This document shows, in pieces, positions 39,735-48,989 of a stretch of 64,000 nucleotides of DNA (its first letter is position 1; each line of letters starts with the position of its first letter). Location: contig WMKK01000015.1 of assembly GCA_012295225.1 (NCBI GenBank), forward strand, positions 432,341 to 496,340, given 5' to 3'. Under the pieces are notes generated by a model. It was given only the letters and a program-made list of their open reading frames with translations, was not told the DNA's origin and made no database searches. Made by a program: the position numbers and the translations under genes. This DNA is from Ostreococcus mediterraneus. Its lineage: Eukaryota > Chlorophyta > Mamiellophyceae > Mamiellales > Bathycoccaceae.

Positions 39735-40382
39735 TTTCGGGTGATTTCAGGGGATTTGTAGACTTTCTCGGGTAAGTTCGCATTTACAGAGCTCCCACGC
39801 GTACAGATCGCTAGAACGCGTCGACGCGCGCGAGAAACGACGTGAAGACGCACAGGACGTGAGGCTCGTTCGTATTACATGTCGCGTGTCGTCGNGGTGC
39901 AAAGCTTCACACTTCGCCCCTCCGCGATGGCGAGACGCTTGAGCGCTGCCGTGGCGTCTTTCCCGCTCTGGTACGGTCCTCTTGGAATCAACAAATCTAC
40001 TCCTTGCACACCGATGGGCGCGCGATCTACCTTCTTCCACCAGTCTGGAAGGGCACGAACGTCGTCCGCCGCGCTGTCATCGCGCGCGCGCGATGCCGAT
40101 CGTCTCTGCGTTCGCGCTCGTCGAAGTCCACACCCTCACTCGAGCTGTCCCTTGCATTCAAAAGAATTTCACCATCGCTCGTTCCCGCGTCGAGTGGCGT
40201 CGCTATGGCCGCCGCGAACGTCTCCTCGCGCGGAGACGACGATTCTTCGCGCGCCGCCACCGCGCGGCGGCTCGTGCGCGCCACCATAGTGACGCGCCGC
40301 GACACGCGCGCTCGTCTCGCCACGCAACTTACCCGAGAAAGTCTACAAATCCCCTGAAGTCACCCGAAAATGGCTAGGGGTG
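39722..40382. mobile_element. Mutator-like (MULE-type) non-autonomous element, 57-bp TIRs, 10-bp TSD
   Basis: The left terminus (39722-39778) and right terminus (40326-40382) are inverted copies matching at 56 of 57 positions, beginning CACCCCTAGCCATTTTCGGG. They are bracketed by an exact direct duplication CCGCACGAGC (39712-39721 and 40383-40392). Long TIRs with a 9-11-bp target duplication are typical of Mutator-like elements. At 661 bp it has no transposase. A minus-strand stretch near 39897-40066 reads like real protein (ALPDWWKKVDRAPIGVQGV), possibly captured host sequence. One N lies at 39895. The near-identical TIRs imply a recent insertion. Confidence 0.88.
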
Positions 40383-40393
40383 CCGCACGAGCC

Positions 40394-40433
40394 ATTCGGA
40401 CATTCGGACATTCGGACATTCGGACATTCGGAT
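40394..40433. repeat. Tandem ATTCGGAC octamers
   Basis: Four exact ATTCGGAC units and a fifth ending GAT instead of GAC, starting one base after the right target duplication of the Mutator-like element. The related 16-mer ATTCGGACATTCGGCG occurs at 24343-24358 and, inverted, at 50287-50302. Confidence 0.85.
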
Positions 40434-40668
40434 ATTCAAGACTCTGGACGGCTATGCAATCACACGTCGCCCGCAATACGCCTCACATTATATTGCACAC
40501 ACGTATGCGACCACGCCTTCGCCTATGTGATACGACGACGACGACGACCGCGACGATCGCGTCGACGACCACGCGACGACCACGCGCCGTCGACGACCGC
40601 GCGTGGTGGCGTCGGCGTCGGCACTCGTCGTCGGTCGTCGACGGCGATTGAACGACAGATCGACAGAC

Positions 40669-41550
40669 ATGACCGCGAACGCACCGACGTTGGGGTTTTT
40701 AAAAGTGGACGCGCGCGCACCGCTGCGCGGGAGCCGAGACCGCGGCGAGGGCGATGACGAGGAGGAGGACGTTGACCACCAGGGCGAGACCGAGGAGGGG
40801 TTCGTGAAGCTCGCGGCGCGACTCGAGCCCGGGTTTACGGGCACGACGCACGCGTATGTGGTCAAGGTACCGGCGAACGCGCGAGAGGTGAACGTGATGG
40901 CGACGTCGTTCGCGGCGGGGACGCGCGTGGAGATCGACGGGACGACGGGGAACATGGCGTTGCGGAGCGCGACGCGCGGGAAAGACGTCGTGGTGGCGTT
41001 GGTGGATGTTCAAAGTGGTGAGACGCGAGCTAAATATACGTTAACGTGTGAGGTTGATGACGCGATGTCGTGCGAGGGTGAGGTGGTGATGAAGGAGAAA
41101 CCCAAGGTTGAGGGCGCGGAGGAGGCGCACGGGCACTCGCACGACGGCGTGCCGTGCGACGGCACGCACCATTCGCACGGACACGCGCACGGGGACGGGG
41201 AAGAAAAGAAGCAAAAGTGTGGACACGACCATGGAGATGATGGTGGTGAGTGCCACGGACATGACCACGGACACGGACACGGGGAGAAGAAGGAGGCGCA
41301 CGGGCACGATCACGGCCACGGTCACGGGGAGAAGAAGGAAGAACATTCGCACGGGCACGGGCACGCGCACGGCGAAGAGAAAAAGGAGGCGTGCGGGCAC
41401 GACCACGGACACGACGAGTGCCACGGGCACGCGCACGGCGAAGAAAAAAAGGAGGCGTGCGGGCACGACCACGGACACGACGAGTGCCACGGGCACGCGC
41501 ACGGCGAAGAAAAGAAGGAGCACTCGCACGGTCACGGCCACAGCCATTAG
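40669..41550 (+). CDS. His-rich HGH-repeat metal-binding protein with N-terminal beta domain
   Basis: The protein is 293 aa from ATG 40669 (the in-frame codon at 40603 is GTG). Residues about 45-145 look like one beta-sandwich domain (KLAARLEPGFTGTTHAYVV, VPANAREVNVMATSFAAGT, DVVVALVDVQSGETRAKYTL), similar to cadherin-like domains in bacterial and algal proteins. The C-terminal half is built of HGH, HDHGH and CGHDHGHDECHGHAH blocks separated by GEEKKE, with a 22-residue unit repeated near the end (66-bp DNA repeat, about 41362-41515). Dense His plus Cys and Asp suggests Zn, Ni, Cu or Co storage or buffering. No signal peptide is seen, so it is likely cytosolic. Function is inference from composition. 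Confidence 0.8.
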   Translation: MTANAPTLGFLKVDARAPLRGSRDRGEGDDEEEDVDHQGETEEGFVKLAARLEPGFTGTTHAYVVKVPANAREVNVMATSFAAGTRVEIDGTTGNMALRSATRGKDVVVALVDVQSGETRAKYTLTCEVDDAMSCEGEVVMKEKPKVEGAEEAHGHSHDGVPCDGTHHSHGHAHGDGEEKKQKCGHDHGDDGGECHGHDHGHGHGEKKEAHGHDHGHGHGEKKEEHSHGHGHAHGEEKKEACGHDHGHDECHGHAHGEEKKEACGHDHGHDECHGHAHGEEKKEHSHGHGHSH

Positions 41551-41658
41551 ACTGACAGAGTAGCACGATGTGAAGGAACTTGAACCGCAAAAGAAAAGGA
41601 GACGTTAGAGTGATATCAAATTATAAACACCTGCGCTTCGCATGCGACGACAAAGCGT

Positions 41659-42513
41659 CTATTCGAGGGACAATTCTTCGTCGTTGGCGCGCTTGCCTGA
41701 TTTCAACGCGTTGTAAAACTCGTGCGTCTCTTCAATCACACCCATCGTGTACGCCTTGTCCATGCACTTGTCGTCCAAGCCGAACTTGTTTTGCGGCTTA
41801 CCATCCGGGGTCTTGTAGTCGCGGAACCACACACGGATCTTCTCGAGCTCGCCCGGGAAGTGCTTTTCGACGTCGGCGACGTCGTTGATGTCCTTCGCCT
41901 TCGGGTCGCTGGTGGAAATGGCAATCACCTTCCAGTCCAACTCGCCGTCATCAATCATGGCGTACACGCCAACCGGCTTCACCGGCGTCACAGAACCCAT
42001 GGCGAGCGCGGCCGAACCAATCTCCACGACGTCCACGGGGTCGTTATCGCCCGACACCTTCATCGTCGGGTGCTCGTGCTTCGGGTCTTCCCACGTTTGC
42101 GGCAACATACCATAGTTCCAGTTGATGTTGTACGGGTAGTCACGAAGCTTACCCTTCTTCGTATCTTGCTTGATCGGCGTCAACTTCTCATCCGTCGCCA
42201 CTTCCATCTTCGCCTTGGTTTCCTTTGGGATTTCGCAAATAAAGTTCACGCTCCCATCGGCGTTCTTCAACGGAACGTCGTGCCACGGCGACACCTTGGC
42301 GCCGCTTTCATCCTGGAAAAACACACGGAACTCCAACGACGGGAAATCCCCAGTGCGCGCGTTCGTGTACGCCGCCGCGGACACCACGCGCGTGCGCGAA
42401 ATCTGCCGATACTGGTGCGCCGATCGCAGCGGCGCTCGCTGCGTCGTCGTCTTCATCGTCGCGCGCGCCGCCATGCGCGACGCCGTGCGTAAAATCATCG
42501 CCGGTGCAGACAT
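41659..42513 (-). CDS. Soluble inorganic pyrophosphatase (family I), organellar
   Basis: The protein is 284 aa from ATG 42513, with a Met/Arg/Thr-rich targeting peptide of about 45 residues. The frame remains open to 42630, but that extension passes into low-complexity sequence. Active-site segments include EIPKETKAKMEV, DYPYNINWNYGMLPQTWEDP, SGDNDPVDVVEIG (the D-x-D-P-x-D-V family signature), IDDGELDWKVIAIS and WFRDYKTPDGKPQN. It hydrolyses pyrophosphate to drive biosynthesis, in plastid or mitochondrion. The stop is 109 bp from that of the HGH-repeat gene, tail-to-tail. Confidence 0.95.
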   Translation of the reverse strand: MSAPAMILRTASRMAARATMKTTTQRAPLRSAHQYRQISRTRVVSAAAYTNARTGDFPSLEFRVFFQDESGAKVSPWHDVPLKNADGSVNFICEIPKETKAKMEVATDEKLTPIKQDTKKGKLRDYPYNINWNYGMLPQTWEDPKHEHPTMKVSGDNDPVDVVEIGSAALAMGSVTPVKPVGVYAMIDDGELDWKVIAISTSDPKAKDINDVADVEKHFPGELEKIRVWFRDYKTPDGKPQNKFGLDDKCMDKAYTMGVIEETHEFYNALKSGKRANDEELSLE

Positions 42514-42620
42514 GTCTACTACTACGTGCGCGTGCGCGTGCGCGTGCGTGCGCGCGTCTGTGTGTCGTCCACCACCGCGCCCGTCACCCGTCACCCTTCG
42601 ACCACCGATAGCGCCATTCC

Positions 42621-42714
42621 ACGCAGTCACATTCAGTCACGCTCCAGTCACATTCAGTCACATTCAGTCACATTCAGTCACATTCAGTCACACGCAGTCA
42701 CATTCAGTCACTCA
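42621..42714. repeat. Tandem decamer array, consensus CATTCAGTCA
   Basis: About nine units of CATTCAGTCA, several exact and some varied (ACGCAGTCAC, GCTCCAGTCA), directly followed by the GTC array. No spacers are present, so it is a satellite-like microarray and not a CRISPR. Confidence 0.85.

Positions 42715-42766
<52 letters not shown>
42715..42766. repeat. GTC triplet microsatellite
   Basis: About 17 consecutive GTC units in the 5' region of the pyrophosphatase gene, contiguous with the decamer array. Confidence 0.9.
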
Positions 42767-43226
42767 GTCGCGGTCGCGTGTCGACGCCCATGTTCGGACA
42801 CGTGGGTGCGTCCTCGTCGCGTCGGCGCGCGCGGCCCACTCCGTCGTTTAATACCGGACCTATGATGCGTTATATGCGTACAACACCGCCATGACCCGCG
42901 TGTGCGCGCGCGCGATCAGTGATGGGTCTGCGTGTCGCACACTACGTCGAACGCCGTCGCGCCCGCCGCGGCTGACGTGTCAGCGCGCGCGCGGCGGAGA
43001 CGGAACGTCGCGCACGGCAACGTCACTCGAACGCGCGCGTGGACGACGTGAAGGCGTGGACGACGTGAAGGCGTGAAGGCGTGAAGACGTGAAGACGTGA
43101 AGACGACGCGAGTGTTTGTGTACTCGGCGTGCGCGCGCCATCGACGTTTGGTGTTTCATATATTGAGCCGCGGGGGGGGTGTGGGAATTATAATTGCGCG
43201 ACGACGACGACGTGTGATTGCGCGCG

Positions 43227-46200
43227 ATGGCGGACGGGGTGAAGATGCGGTCGTCGATGCGAGTTCGCGGTGTGCTCGAACGTTGGTTTGCAGTTGCGAT
43301 CGTGCGCGTGGCGTGCGGTGCGAGTGTGGTGTCGGCGGTGCCGGGGTACATGTTCACGAGCAGAGCTACCTTGGACGTCGCGATTAGCGTGTGCTTGGCC
43401 GACGACCCGACGGGGGGATGCATCTGCGCGAATATCGCTGGCGGCTGTGGTGAAGCGGGGACTAACAATTTGCCACAATGGGACGTTCGAGGTATTTCCG
43501 ATTTTTCGTCGTTGTTTCAAGATCAAGGGAACTTTGATCAAAATTTAGATGGTTGGGTCGTCGACGACGTGCGCACTATGAATGGCATGTTCAGAGGCTG
43601 CGCGGCTTTTACGCACGATCTCAACACGTGGGATACTTCGCGTGTCACCGACATGCAAGCCATGTTTCAATATGCGGGCAGTTTTGACGGAGACATAAAC
43701 GGTTGGAACACAGGTGCCGTGACAGACATGAGTTTCATGTTTGACGGCGCGAATCAGTTCAACAAGGCCTTGTCTGATTGGGACACGAGCGCGGTGACGA
43801 ATATGAACAGTATGTTTCAATCGGCGTTCGCTTTCTTAGGCGATCTCAGTAGATGGAACACAGCCGCTGTGAAAGACATGGGTAATATGTTCAATGGGGT
43901 GCAAAACTTCAACCAAAACGTCGACTCCTGGAACACCGGCGCGGTGACGGATATGAGCTTCATGTTTGAAAACTGTGAATTCTTCCAAGGAACTCTTTCT
44001 CAATGGGACGTCTCACGTGTTCAGAATTTCAATAATATGTTTTCGGGAGCAACTAATGCTAACCCGTGGATCGTTGATTGGAACACGGCATCCGCCACTA
44101 GTATGGCGAGCATGTTTTATCGAGCGAGAACATTCAACATTGATATTACCGGTTGGAACTGCCAAAGAGTTGTAGACGCCACGGACATGTTTTACAGCCC
44201 CGATGACCAGCAATTCGACCCCATGTCGTGGTATTTCAAATTTTTACGACTTGATAATTCAACGACATCCCGCGATGGCCCACCGACGGATTGGTATCAA
44301 TGGTGCAGCAACGCCGCGGGGACGTACGCGTCGATTGAAGACGACTGCGTACCTCAAGGCCCGTGTCCGTTTCCTGAGCGCTGTCTCGCAGGTAACGTTG
44401 CGTGCGAAGGCTCGACGGGCACGTTATGTGGTACTTGTTTGGATGGATATTACAAGTCAGGAGATAGTTGCTTTGTGTGCCCAGATAATTCGGCAGCAAT
44501 GTCCGGCATTGCTGGCGTGTTCGTCGTCCTCGCGAGTTACGTCGGCTTTAAAGCCGCAGCTGTTCTTGGCCCAGTTTCGGCGAATATGATTAAGAAAATA
44601 GTTGACTCTTTACAGTTTTTCAATATTTCTTTTGAAATTGACATTGAGTGGCCGACACCGATACAGAAACTTGCGTCGTGGGTATCTGCGTTCAATTTCA
44701 ACATTGAACTCGTGGCGCCCGAATGCGCGGGCATGAAACTTTCTTGGTATACCATATTCTGGTCGACAACATTCTTCGTTCCTGTAGTTATCACGGCACT
44801 ATTCGCCTGGCGTGCTCGCTTCGCGCAGCATCAATATGATAAAACTGTTGAGGCTATCCGTAGCGAGTCAGATGGTGAACGCACCATGTACTGGATCGCT
44901 CGTCGCGGTTTTTGCGGCGGCGAACGACGCGCGCTCGCCTCTGAAAATGGTGATAAGATTATCAAAGCCCTGCAGAAGCAGTACGCGTTCGGTTCAAAGC
45001 TGCGCAAATTTGCCACGCTCGTTTTGACTGTGTTATATCTTCCAATCGTCCGCGCGGCTATTCAGGCGTTTGATTGCGTTGGAGAATCAGACATTCTCAT
45101 ACACGACGTCGACGTGGATTGCTCGCTGCCTCAGCACTACGCCACACAAGCATATGCAGGACTCGTTGTAATGGCGTTTGGTGGAGGATTTCCTTTATAT
45201 ATTTACCGCCAAGTGCGGAAAATCCGAGTGGCTGGTAAACTCGACGACGCTCAAACGCTCGACACCTACGGATCGCTGTATGAAATCTACCGGCGTGAAG
45301 AGCTTACTCGCGCAGAGCGTTTGGAAATCAAAAATATCGCCGCCAGTGCGGTCGCAACGGATGCTGATACCGTTCGCCGTCAGCCGACTCTTACTCGAGC
45401 TCCTACGCGCAAAGTCGAATTAGATGCGGAAACACGAGCCGTCGTGGAAAAGATTGCCGAAGAAGAGCGAGCCGAAGAAGAAGAAGAAGTCGCCACCGTC
45501 ATCGCTGAGCCGACGCAAAAGGCATCGGTTCGCAAGATTGGCACCTTTAAGTCAATGATGAAACGTTCTGCATCGTCACGGGGTCGCGACAGGGCGCAAC
45601 GCATGCGATGGGTAGATGTCATCGCCGTGAACTTTCTTACATTCGAGTTGGCTCAAAAGTTCGTGCTCGTCATGGTGAGCTCCGTCGAGACAGCATCCTC
45701 TGGTACCGAAGACAGATGGGGTGGAATCCTTTTTGTACACGTGCTTGTGGCGACTTTCATCTTTTTTGCTCAACCATGGCGTATCGTGACTTTGGGCCTC
45801 GGCTCGATAAAGGTCAACAACGCCCTGAACCGCGTCGAATTCCTCGCCAGCGTGTGCCAAGGATTGGTTTTACTCATCGGCGCCAACATGGATGAGTCAT
45901 CGCTGAAGAATCTCGCGACAGGAATCCTATTCACGCTCATCATAGGTATGCTCTTCGTGCGCTCTGGATTTTTATTCACCGTGGCTGTCACAAACCAGAT
46001 GGGTGGGATTTCTAAATGGGACTTTTCCAAAACTCCCGAGGAGACGATGAACAAACTCGCCGAACGTTTCGTCGAGCTCGCGCTCGAGGGCTCCACCGTG
46101 GGCATCTACGCTCTTAAAGGAGCCGTGATCCAACTGAGATCCAAAACACGCGCGCGTTTGGAATCTACACGTGAAGCCATGCTCAAAAGAGTCGCAGACT

Positions 46201-46583
46201 TGAAGGCGTCGGGCGAAACAGACGAACAACACATCAACGCTCTGTACGCCATCGCCAATGAAATGGCGCACGCGGTCAACTTTATCACCGTCACCGATTA
46301 CCCCAAAGGACCGTCCCCTCAAGAACGACTGGACGTCATTTTGGCAAACTTGGACAAGCAGCTCATCGCCATCGAGCGCGATGCAGGCTCTGCAACCGCC
46401 GCTCAGGATCGCCTCAAAGCGTACGACGACGCCGTCGCCCGCGCCAAAACCGACATGCTCGTCTACGCGCGCGCCGAAGCCATCCCTGAACTCTCCACCA
46501 TCGCCCAAGGCATCCGCGCCGTCGTGCTCGAGCGCGACGCTTTATCATTAGGGTTATCTAACGCCCAGTACGCAGCGTCTTAA
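43227..46583 (+). CDS. DUF285-repeat extracellular domain fused to a multi-pass membrane protein
   Basis: The protein is 1118 aa from ATG 43227 (a TTG precedes). A signal peptide (FAVAIVRVACGASVVSA) precedes about ten tandem 24-26-residue units with consensus W-[ND]-T-x-x-V-T-D-M-x-x-M-F-x-x-A-x-x-F, spanning about 85-326; this is the DUF285/BspA-like repeat known from bacterial surface proteins. A Cys-rich module follows (about 375-420: CLAGNVACEGSTGTLCGTCL, CFVCPD). Then come about eight hydrophobic helices, for example GIAGVFVVLASYVGFKAAAV, FFVPVVITALFAWRA, LVVMAFGGGFPLYIY, GGILFVHVLVATFIFFAQPW and ILFTLIIGMLFVRSGFLFTV, with a large charged loop around 690-790. The C-terminal about 180 residues are helical and cytosolic. 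A surface receptor or channel is plausible; the ligand is unknown. Confidence 0.85.
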   Translation: MADGVKMRSSMRVRGVLERWFAVAIVRVACGASVVSAVPGYMFTSRATLDVAISVCLADDPTGGCICANIAGGCGEAGTNNLPQWDVRGISDFSSLFQDQGNFDQNLDGWVVDDVRTMNGMFRGCAAFTHDLNTWDTSRVTDMQAMFQYAGSFDGDINGWNTGAVTDMSFMFDGANQFNKALSDWDTSAVTNMNSMFQSAFAFLGDLSRWNTAAVKDMGNMFNGVQNFNQNVDSWNTGAVTDMSFMFENCEFFQGTLSQWDVSRVQNFNNMFSGATNANPWIVDWNTASATSMASMFYRARTFNIDITGWNCQRVVDATDMFYSPDDQQFDPMSWYFKFLRLDNSTTSRDGPPTDWYQWCSNAAGTYASIEDDCVPQGPCPFPERCLAGNVACEGSTGTLCGTCLDGYYKSGDSCFVCPDNSAAMSGIAGVFVVLASYVGFKAAAVLGPVSANMIKKIVDSLQFFNISFEIDIEWPTPIQKLASWVSAFNFNIELVAPECAGMKLSWYTIFWSTTFFVPVVITALFAWRARFAQHQYDKTVEAIRSESDGERTMYWIARRGFCGGERRALASENGDKIIKALQKQYAFGSKLRKFATLVLTVLYLPIVRAAIQAFDCVGESDILIHDVDVDCSLPQHYATQAYAGLVVMAFGGGFPLYIYRQVRKIRVAGKLDDAQTLDTYGSLYEIYRREELTRAERLEIKNIAASAVATDADTVRRQPTLTRAPTRKVELDAETRAVVEKIAEEERAEEEEEVATVIAEPTQKASVRKIGTFKSMMKRSASSRGRDRAQRMRWVDVIAVNFLTFELAQKFVLVMVSSVETASSGTEDRWGGILFVHVLVATFIFFAQPWRIVTLGLGSIKVNNALNRVEFLASVCQGLVLLIGANMDESSLKNLATGILFTLIIGMLFVRSGFLFTVAVTNQMGGISKWDFSKTPEETMNKLAERFVELALEGSTVGIYALKGAVIQLRSKTRARLESTREAMLKRVADLKASGETDEQHINALYAIANEMAHAVNFITVTDYPKGPSPQERLDVILANLDKQLIAIERDAGSATAAQDRLKAYDDAVARAKTDMLVYARAEAIPELSTIAQGIRAVVLERDALSLGLSNAQYAAS

Positions 46584-47017
46584 TTATATATAACTGACCA
46601 GACCCGGTGCTGGTCATCCATGAACACGATTGCACAACACACCACACCCATCGTCGATGTTGATTGTTGTACACATAGGTATAGATGCATGAATATATGT
46701 AATGTATGTTTATAAAAATATACATAGTCATATATATGTTCTATATATGTATTTATGTAACCCTAGTTTTCTCGCTGCGCGGCTGCGCTGGTTTTCGAGA
46801 TGAATTCTCTGCGCGCACGCAGCCGCACTCGTCGACGCCTCGCGTGCGTAGTCGTCGCGTGCGCGCACATCCACACGCGCATAGACGCACCTAAACACAC
46901 GCCTCGCGTGTTCAGTCGAACGTAGACACCACCGCGCGCACCACAGAGCGGTTTCGCGCGCGTGATTCATCGCCATTCTTTTGTCGTCGAGCGGCGTCGC
47001 AATCAAATCAGTTTACC
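46584..47017. other. AT-rich intergenic region, no gene seen
   Basis: The section at 46660-46760 is TATATGTA-rich, the most AT-rich spot in this part of the window; the rest, up to the SERRATE ATG, is GC-rich promoter-like sequence. No ORF has coding character. Confidence 0.5.
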
Positions 47018-48532
47018 ATGATGGACGTGGACGAACAACGGGATTATTACGACGATCGCGGAGGAGCGCGACGACGTAACCGTGATGGTGGTGATGGTGG
47101 TGGCGACAGACATCATCCGTACGGGAACGATGAGGAGGGTGGACGACGCGGACGAGGAGGAGGGCGAGGCGGACGAGGGGGAGATCGCGGCGGGGGAGAT
47201 CATCACCGCGGCGGCGGAGGACGAGGAGGACGGGGAGGGCGAGGTCCGAGAGATGATGGTGCGTTGTCTTTTCGTGATTTTTGCTACAAGTACTTGCGTG
47301 ATGACACGACGCCGGCGGAAGCGGAGCGTCGGTACGAGGAGTACCAAAAGGAGAATCAAGAGGCGTTTTTCGAGCGCTACTTCCGGGACCATAGACACGA
47401 CCAGAATGAACGCGCGCGGAACGACCCACGCGTGCTTGTGGAAACTTTGAAGGCGCGTGATGATTTATCGTTGACGCGCGCGCAAGAATTCTTCGCCGCG
47501 CGTGCTGATGGCAGCTTGGTCGTGTACGGCGCCGCGGAGGGTGACGAAAACGAAGACGCAAACATGGACGGCGACGATGCCAAGGGTGACGACGCCGCCG
47601 CAGGTGTTCGCCCGCCCAAAAAGCGTTCGCCCGCGCCGATTGAGTGCTGGAATCCTCGCCGTCTTGGATTCGATTTCAAACAAGCGGGTAGACTCATCAA
47701 CGCGCTCGATCAAGAGAAGGGCATCGAGGGCAACCCGCTGTTGGACGGCGACGAAGCTGCGGCGTCTATGGATGTTGAAGACGACGCCGCTGCGACAGCT
47801 GAAGACGTGGCGGCGCTTCAAGCATTGGGCGCGGATGAAAGCACGGTGGCGAGATTGGATGAACGCCTGTGCTACTTATTGCGCGTTCACGGCGTCGACT
47901 ACTATCGCCGGTGCCAAGAAATGAATCCAGTGACATTTTTAGAAAGAATCACCATGGATTCGGCGTGGACGCAGCGCGACCCTAAGCCCGAAGGTGCGGT
48001 CGGGGACATGTCTGAAAATCCCTACGCCGTTAAGTGGGCGATGGCGACGGATAATAACGTAAAGCGCCGAATTGCTGAGGGCGATCCTCAAGTCAAAAAG
48101 CTCGGGACGGCGGAAATTGAAGCCAAGCTTGAAGAATGGATCCATTCGTGCGTGGTAAAGCACGACGAGCAAAGGTTCGGGTGCACGCTCAGCTCCAAGC
48201 TTTTCCTTGCCGAAGAGTTTGTGCTCAAGCACATTCGTAACAAGCAGGCGCATCACGTCGCTGACATGCAAGAACGTTTACTCGACGAGCAATACAAGAA
48301 GAACGTCATTGAGTATTTGAAGTACGAAGAGCACAAGAAGAGCAGCCGATCGAACCGTAGAAACAACATGTTTGGCGGTGGAATGATGATGATGACCGTA
48401 CCGGGTCCGGATGGGAATGGACAAATGATACAAGTCCCCGGTGGTGCGCGGGCGATTGCTGGAATGGCGCGCTACACCGACTTGGACGCCTCCGTCGCGG
48501 AGCGCGTCGTCATCGACTACGGCGACATTTAA
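47018..48532 (+). CDS. SERRATE/ARS2 homologue
   Basis: The protein is 504 aa. It starts with an acidic and then Arg/Gly-rich region (RGRGGGRGGRGG, about 35-75). The SERRATE/ARS2 N-terminal domain follows: LSFRDFCYKYLRDDTTPAEA, RRYEEYQKENQEAFFERYFR. Mid-region segments include SPAPIECWNPRRLGFDFKQA and YYRRCQEMNP. The C-terminal SKLFLAEEFVLKHIRNKQAHH matches the conserved zinc-finger helix of SERRATE (CSKLF...FVLKHIRNKH). One Cys is replaced by Ser and the second His by Gln, so the finger looks degenerate. SERRATE links the cap-binding complex to microRNA processing and RNA decay. Confidence 0.85.
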   Translation: MMDVDEQRDYYDDRGGARRRNRDGGDGGGDRHHPYGNDEEGGRRGRGGGRGGRGGDRGGGDHHRGGGGRGGRGGRGPRDDGALSFRDFCYKYLRDDTTPAEAERRYEEYQKENQEAFFERYFRDHRHDQNERARNDPRVLVETLKARDDLSLTRAQEFFAARADGSLVVYGAAEGDENEDANMDGDDAKGDDAAAGVRPPKKRSPAPIECWNPRRLGFDFKQAGRLINALDQEKGIEGNPLLDGDEAAASMDVEDDAAATAEDVAALQALGADESTVARLDERLCYLLRVHGVDYYRRCQEMNPVTFLERITMDSAWTQRDPKPEGAVGDMSENPYAVKWAMATDNNVKRRIAEGDPQVKKLGTAEIEAKLEEWIHSCVVKHDEQRFGCTLSSKLFLAEEFVLKHIRNKQAHHVADMQERLLDEQYKKNVIEYLKYEEHKKSSRSNRRNNMFGGGMMMMTVPGPDGNGQMIQVPGGARAIAGMARYTDLDASVAERVVIDYGDI

Positions 48533-48686
48533 ATTTCTGTCGTACACTCGCACAGCCTTACCGTCACACTCGTCTTGGTTTGAATACACATATATACGAA
48601 AACATTAAGATAAAAATAACAACAGCTACACGCGATATGCGATAATTCTAAAAGATTGTAACCGACGACTACGCCGATGCGCGCCT

Positions 48687-48989
48687 CTACGCCCCGCGCC
48701 CGCGCAGACACTTGCGCATGGCTTTAAGCTCCTTCTCACACGTTGGAACGTCTTCAGGCGCACCGGTGTGCTGAACGACTCGTCTCGTACACTTTTCAAA
48801 CGCATCTGCGTTCGCCGCACACGCATTCACCCTCGACGCTCGACAATAATCGTAGTCGCTCGACAGTCTCACACACGCCGCGACGCCGTTAATCTTCTCG
48901 CACTGCACGAGAGCGGTGGCTTTTTGCGTGCACGCGCGACGAATTCGATCGCGTTCTTCGCTGGAGATGGATGAGGTAAACAAACCCAT
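48687..48989 (-). CDS. Small protein with four CX9C motifs (CHCH-type, mitochondrial intermembrane space)
   Basis: The protein is 100 aa. Cys positions 20/30, 39/49, 57/67 and 84/94 each form a CX9C pair, making two twin-CX9C hairpins. Such proteins are normally imported and oxidised by the Mia40/Erv1 relay and serve as respiratory-complex subunits or assembly factors. NDUFA8-type complex I subunits also have four CX9C pairs but are longer. No presequence is seen, as expected for this class. Identity within the class is not assigned. Confidence 0.8.
   Translation of the reverse strand: MGLFTSSISSEERDRIRRACTQKATALVQCEKINGVAACVRLSSDYDYCRASRVNACAANADAFEKCTRRVVQHTGAPEDVPTCEKELKAMRKCLRGRGA

Larger units (their letters stand above)
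42514..43226. other. Divergent intergenic region with decamer and GTC repeats
   Basis: No gene is seen. It holds CG/GT alternation (42524-42560), a decamer array (42621-42714), a GTC triplet array (42715-42766) and a GGCGTGAA/AGACGTGA array (43028-43102). These dominate the 5' region of the pyrophosphatase gene and of the DUF285 membrane protein. Confidence 0.6.

Noticed and set aside
42621-42766. CRISPR-like array
   Set aside because: Decamers are directly adjacent with no unique spacers, and the genome is eukaryotic; a microsatellite/minisatellite.
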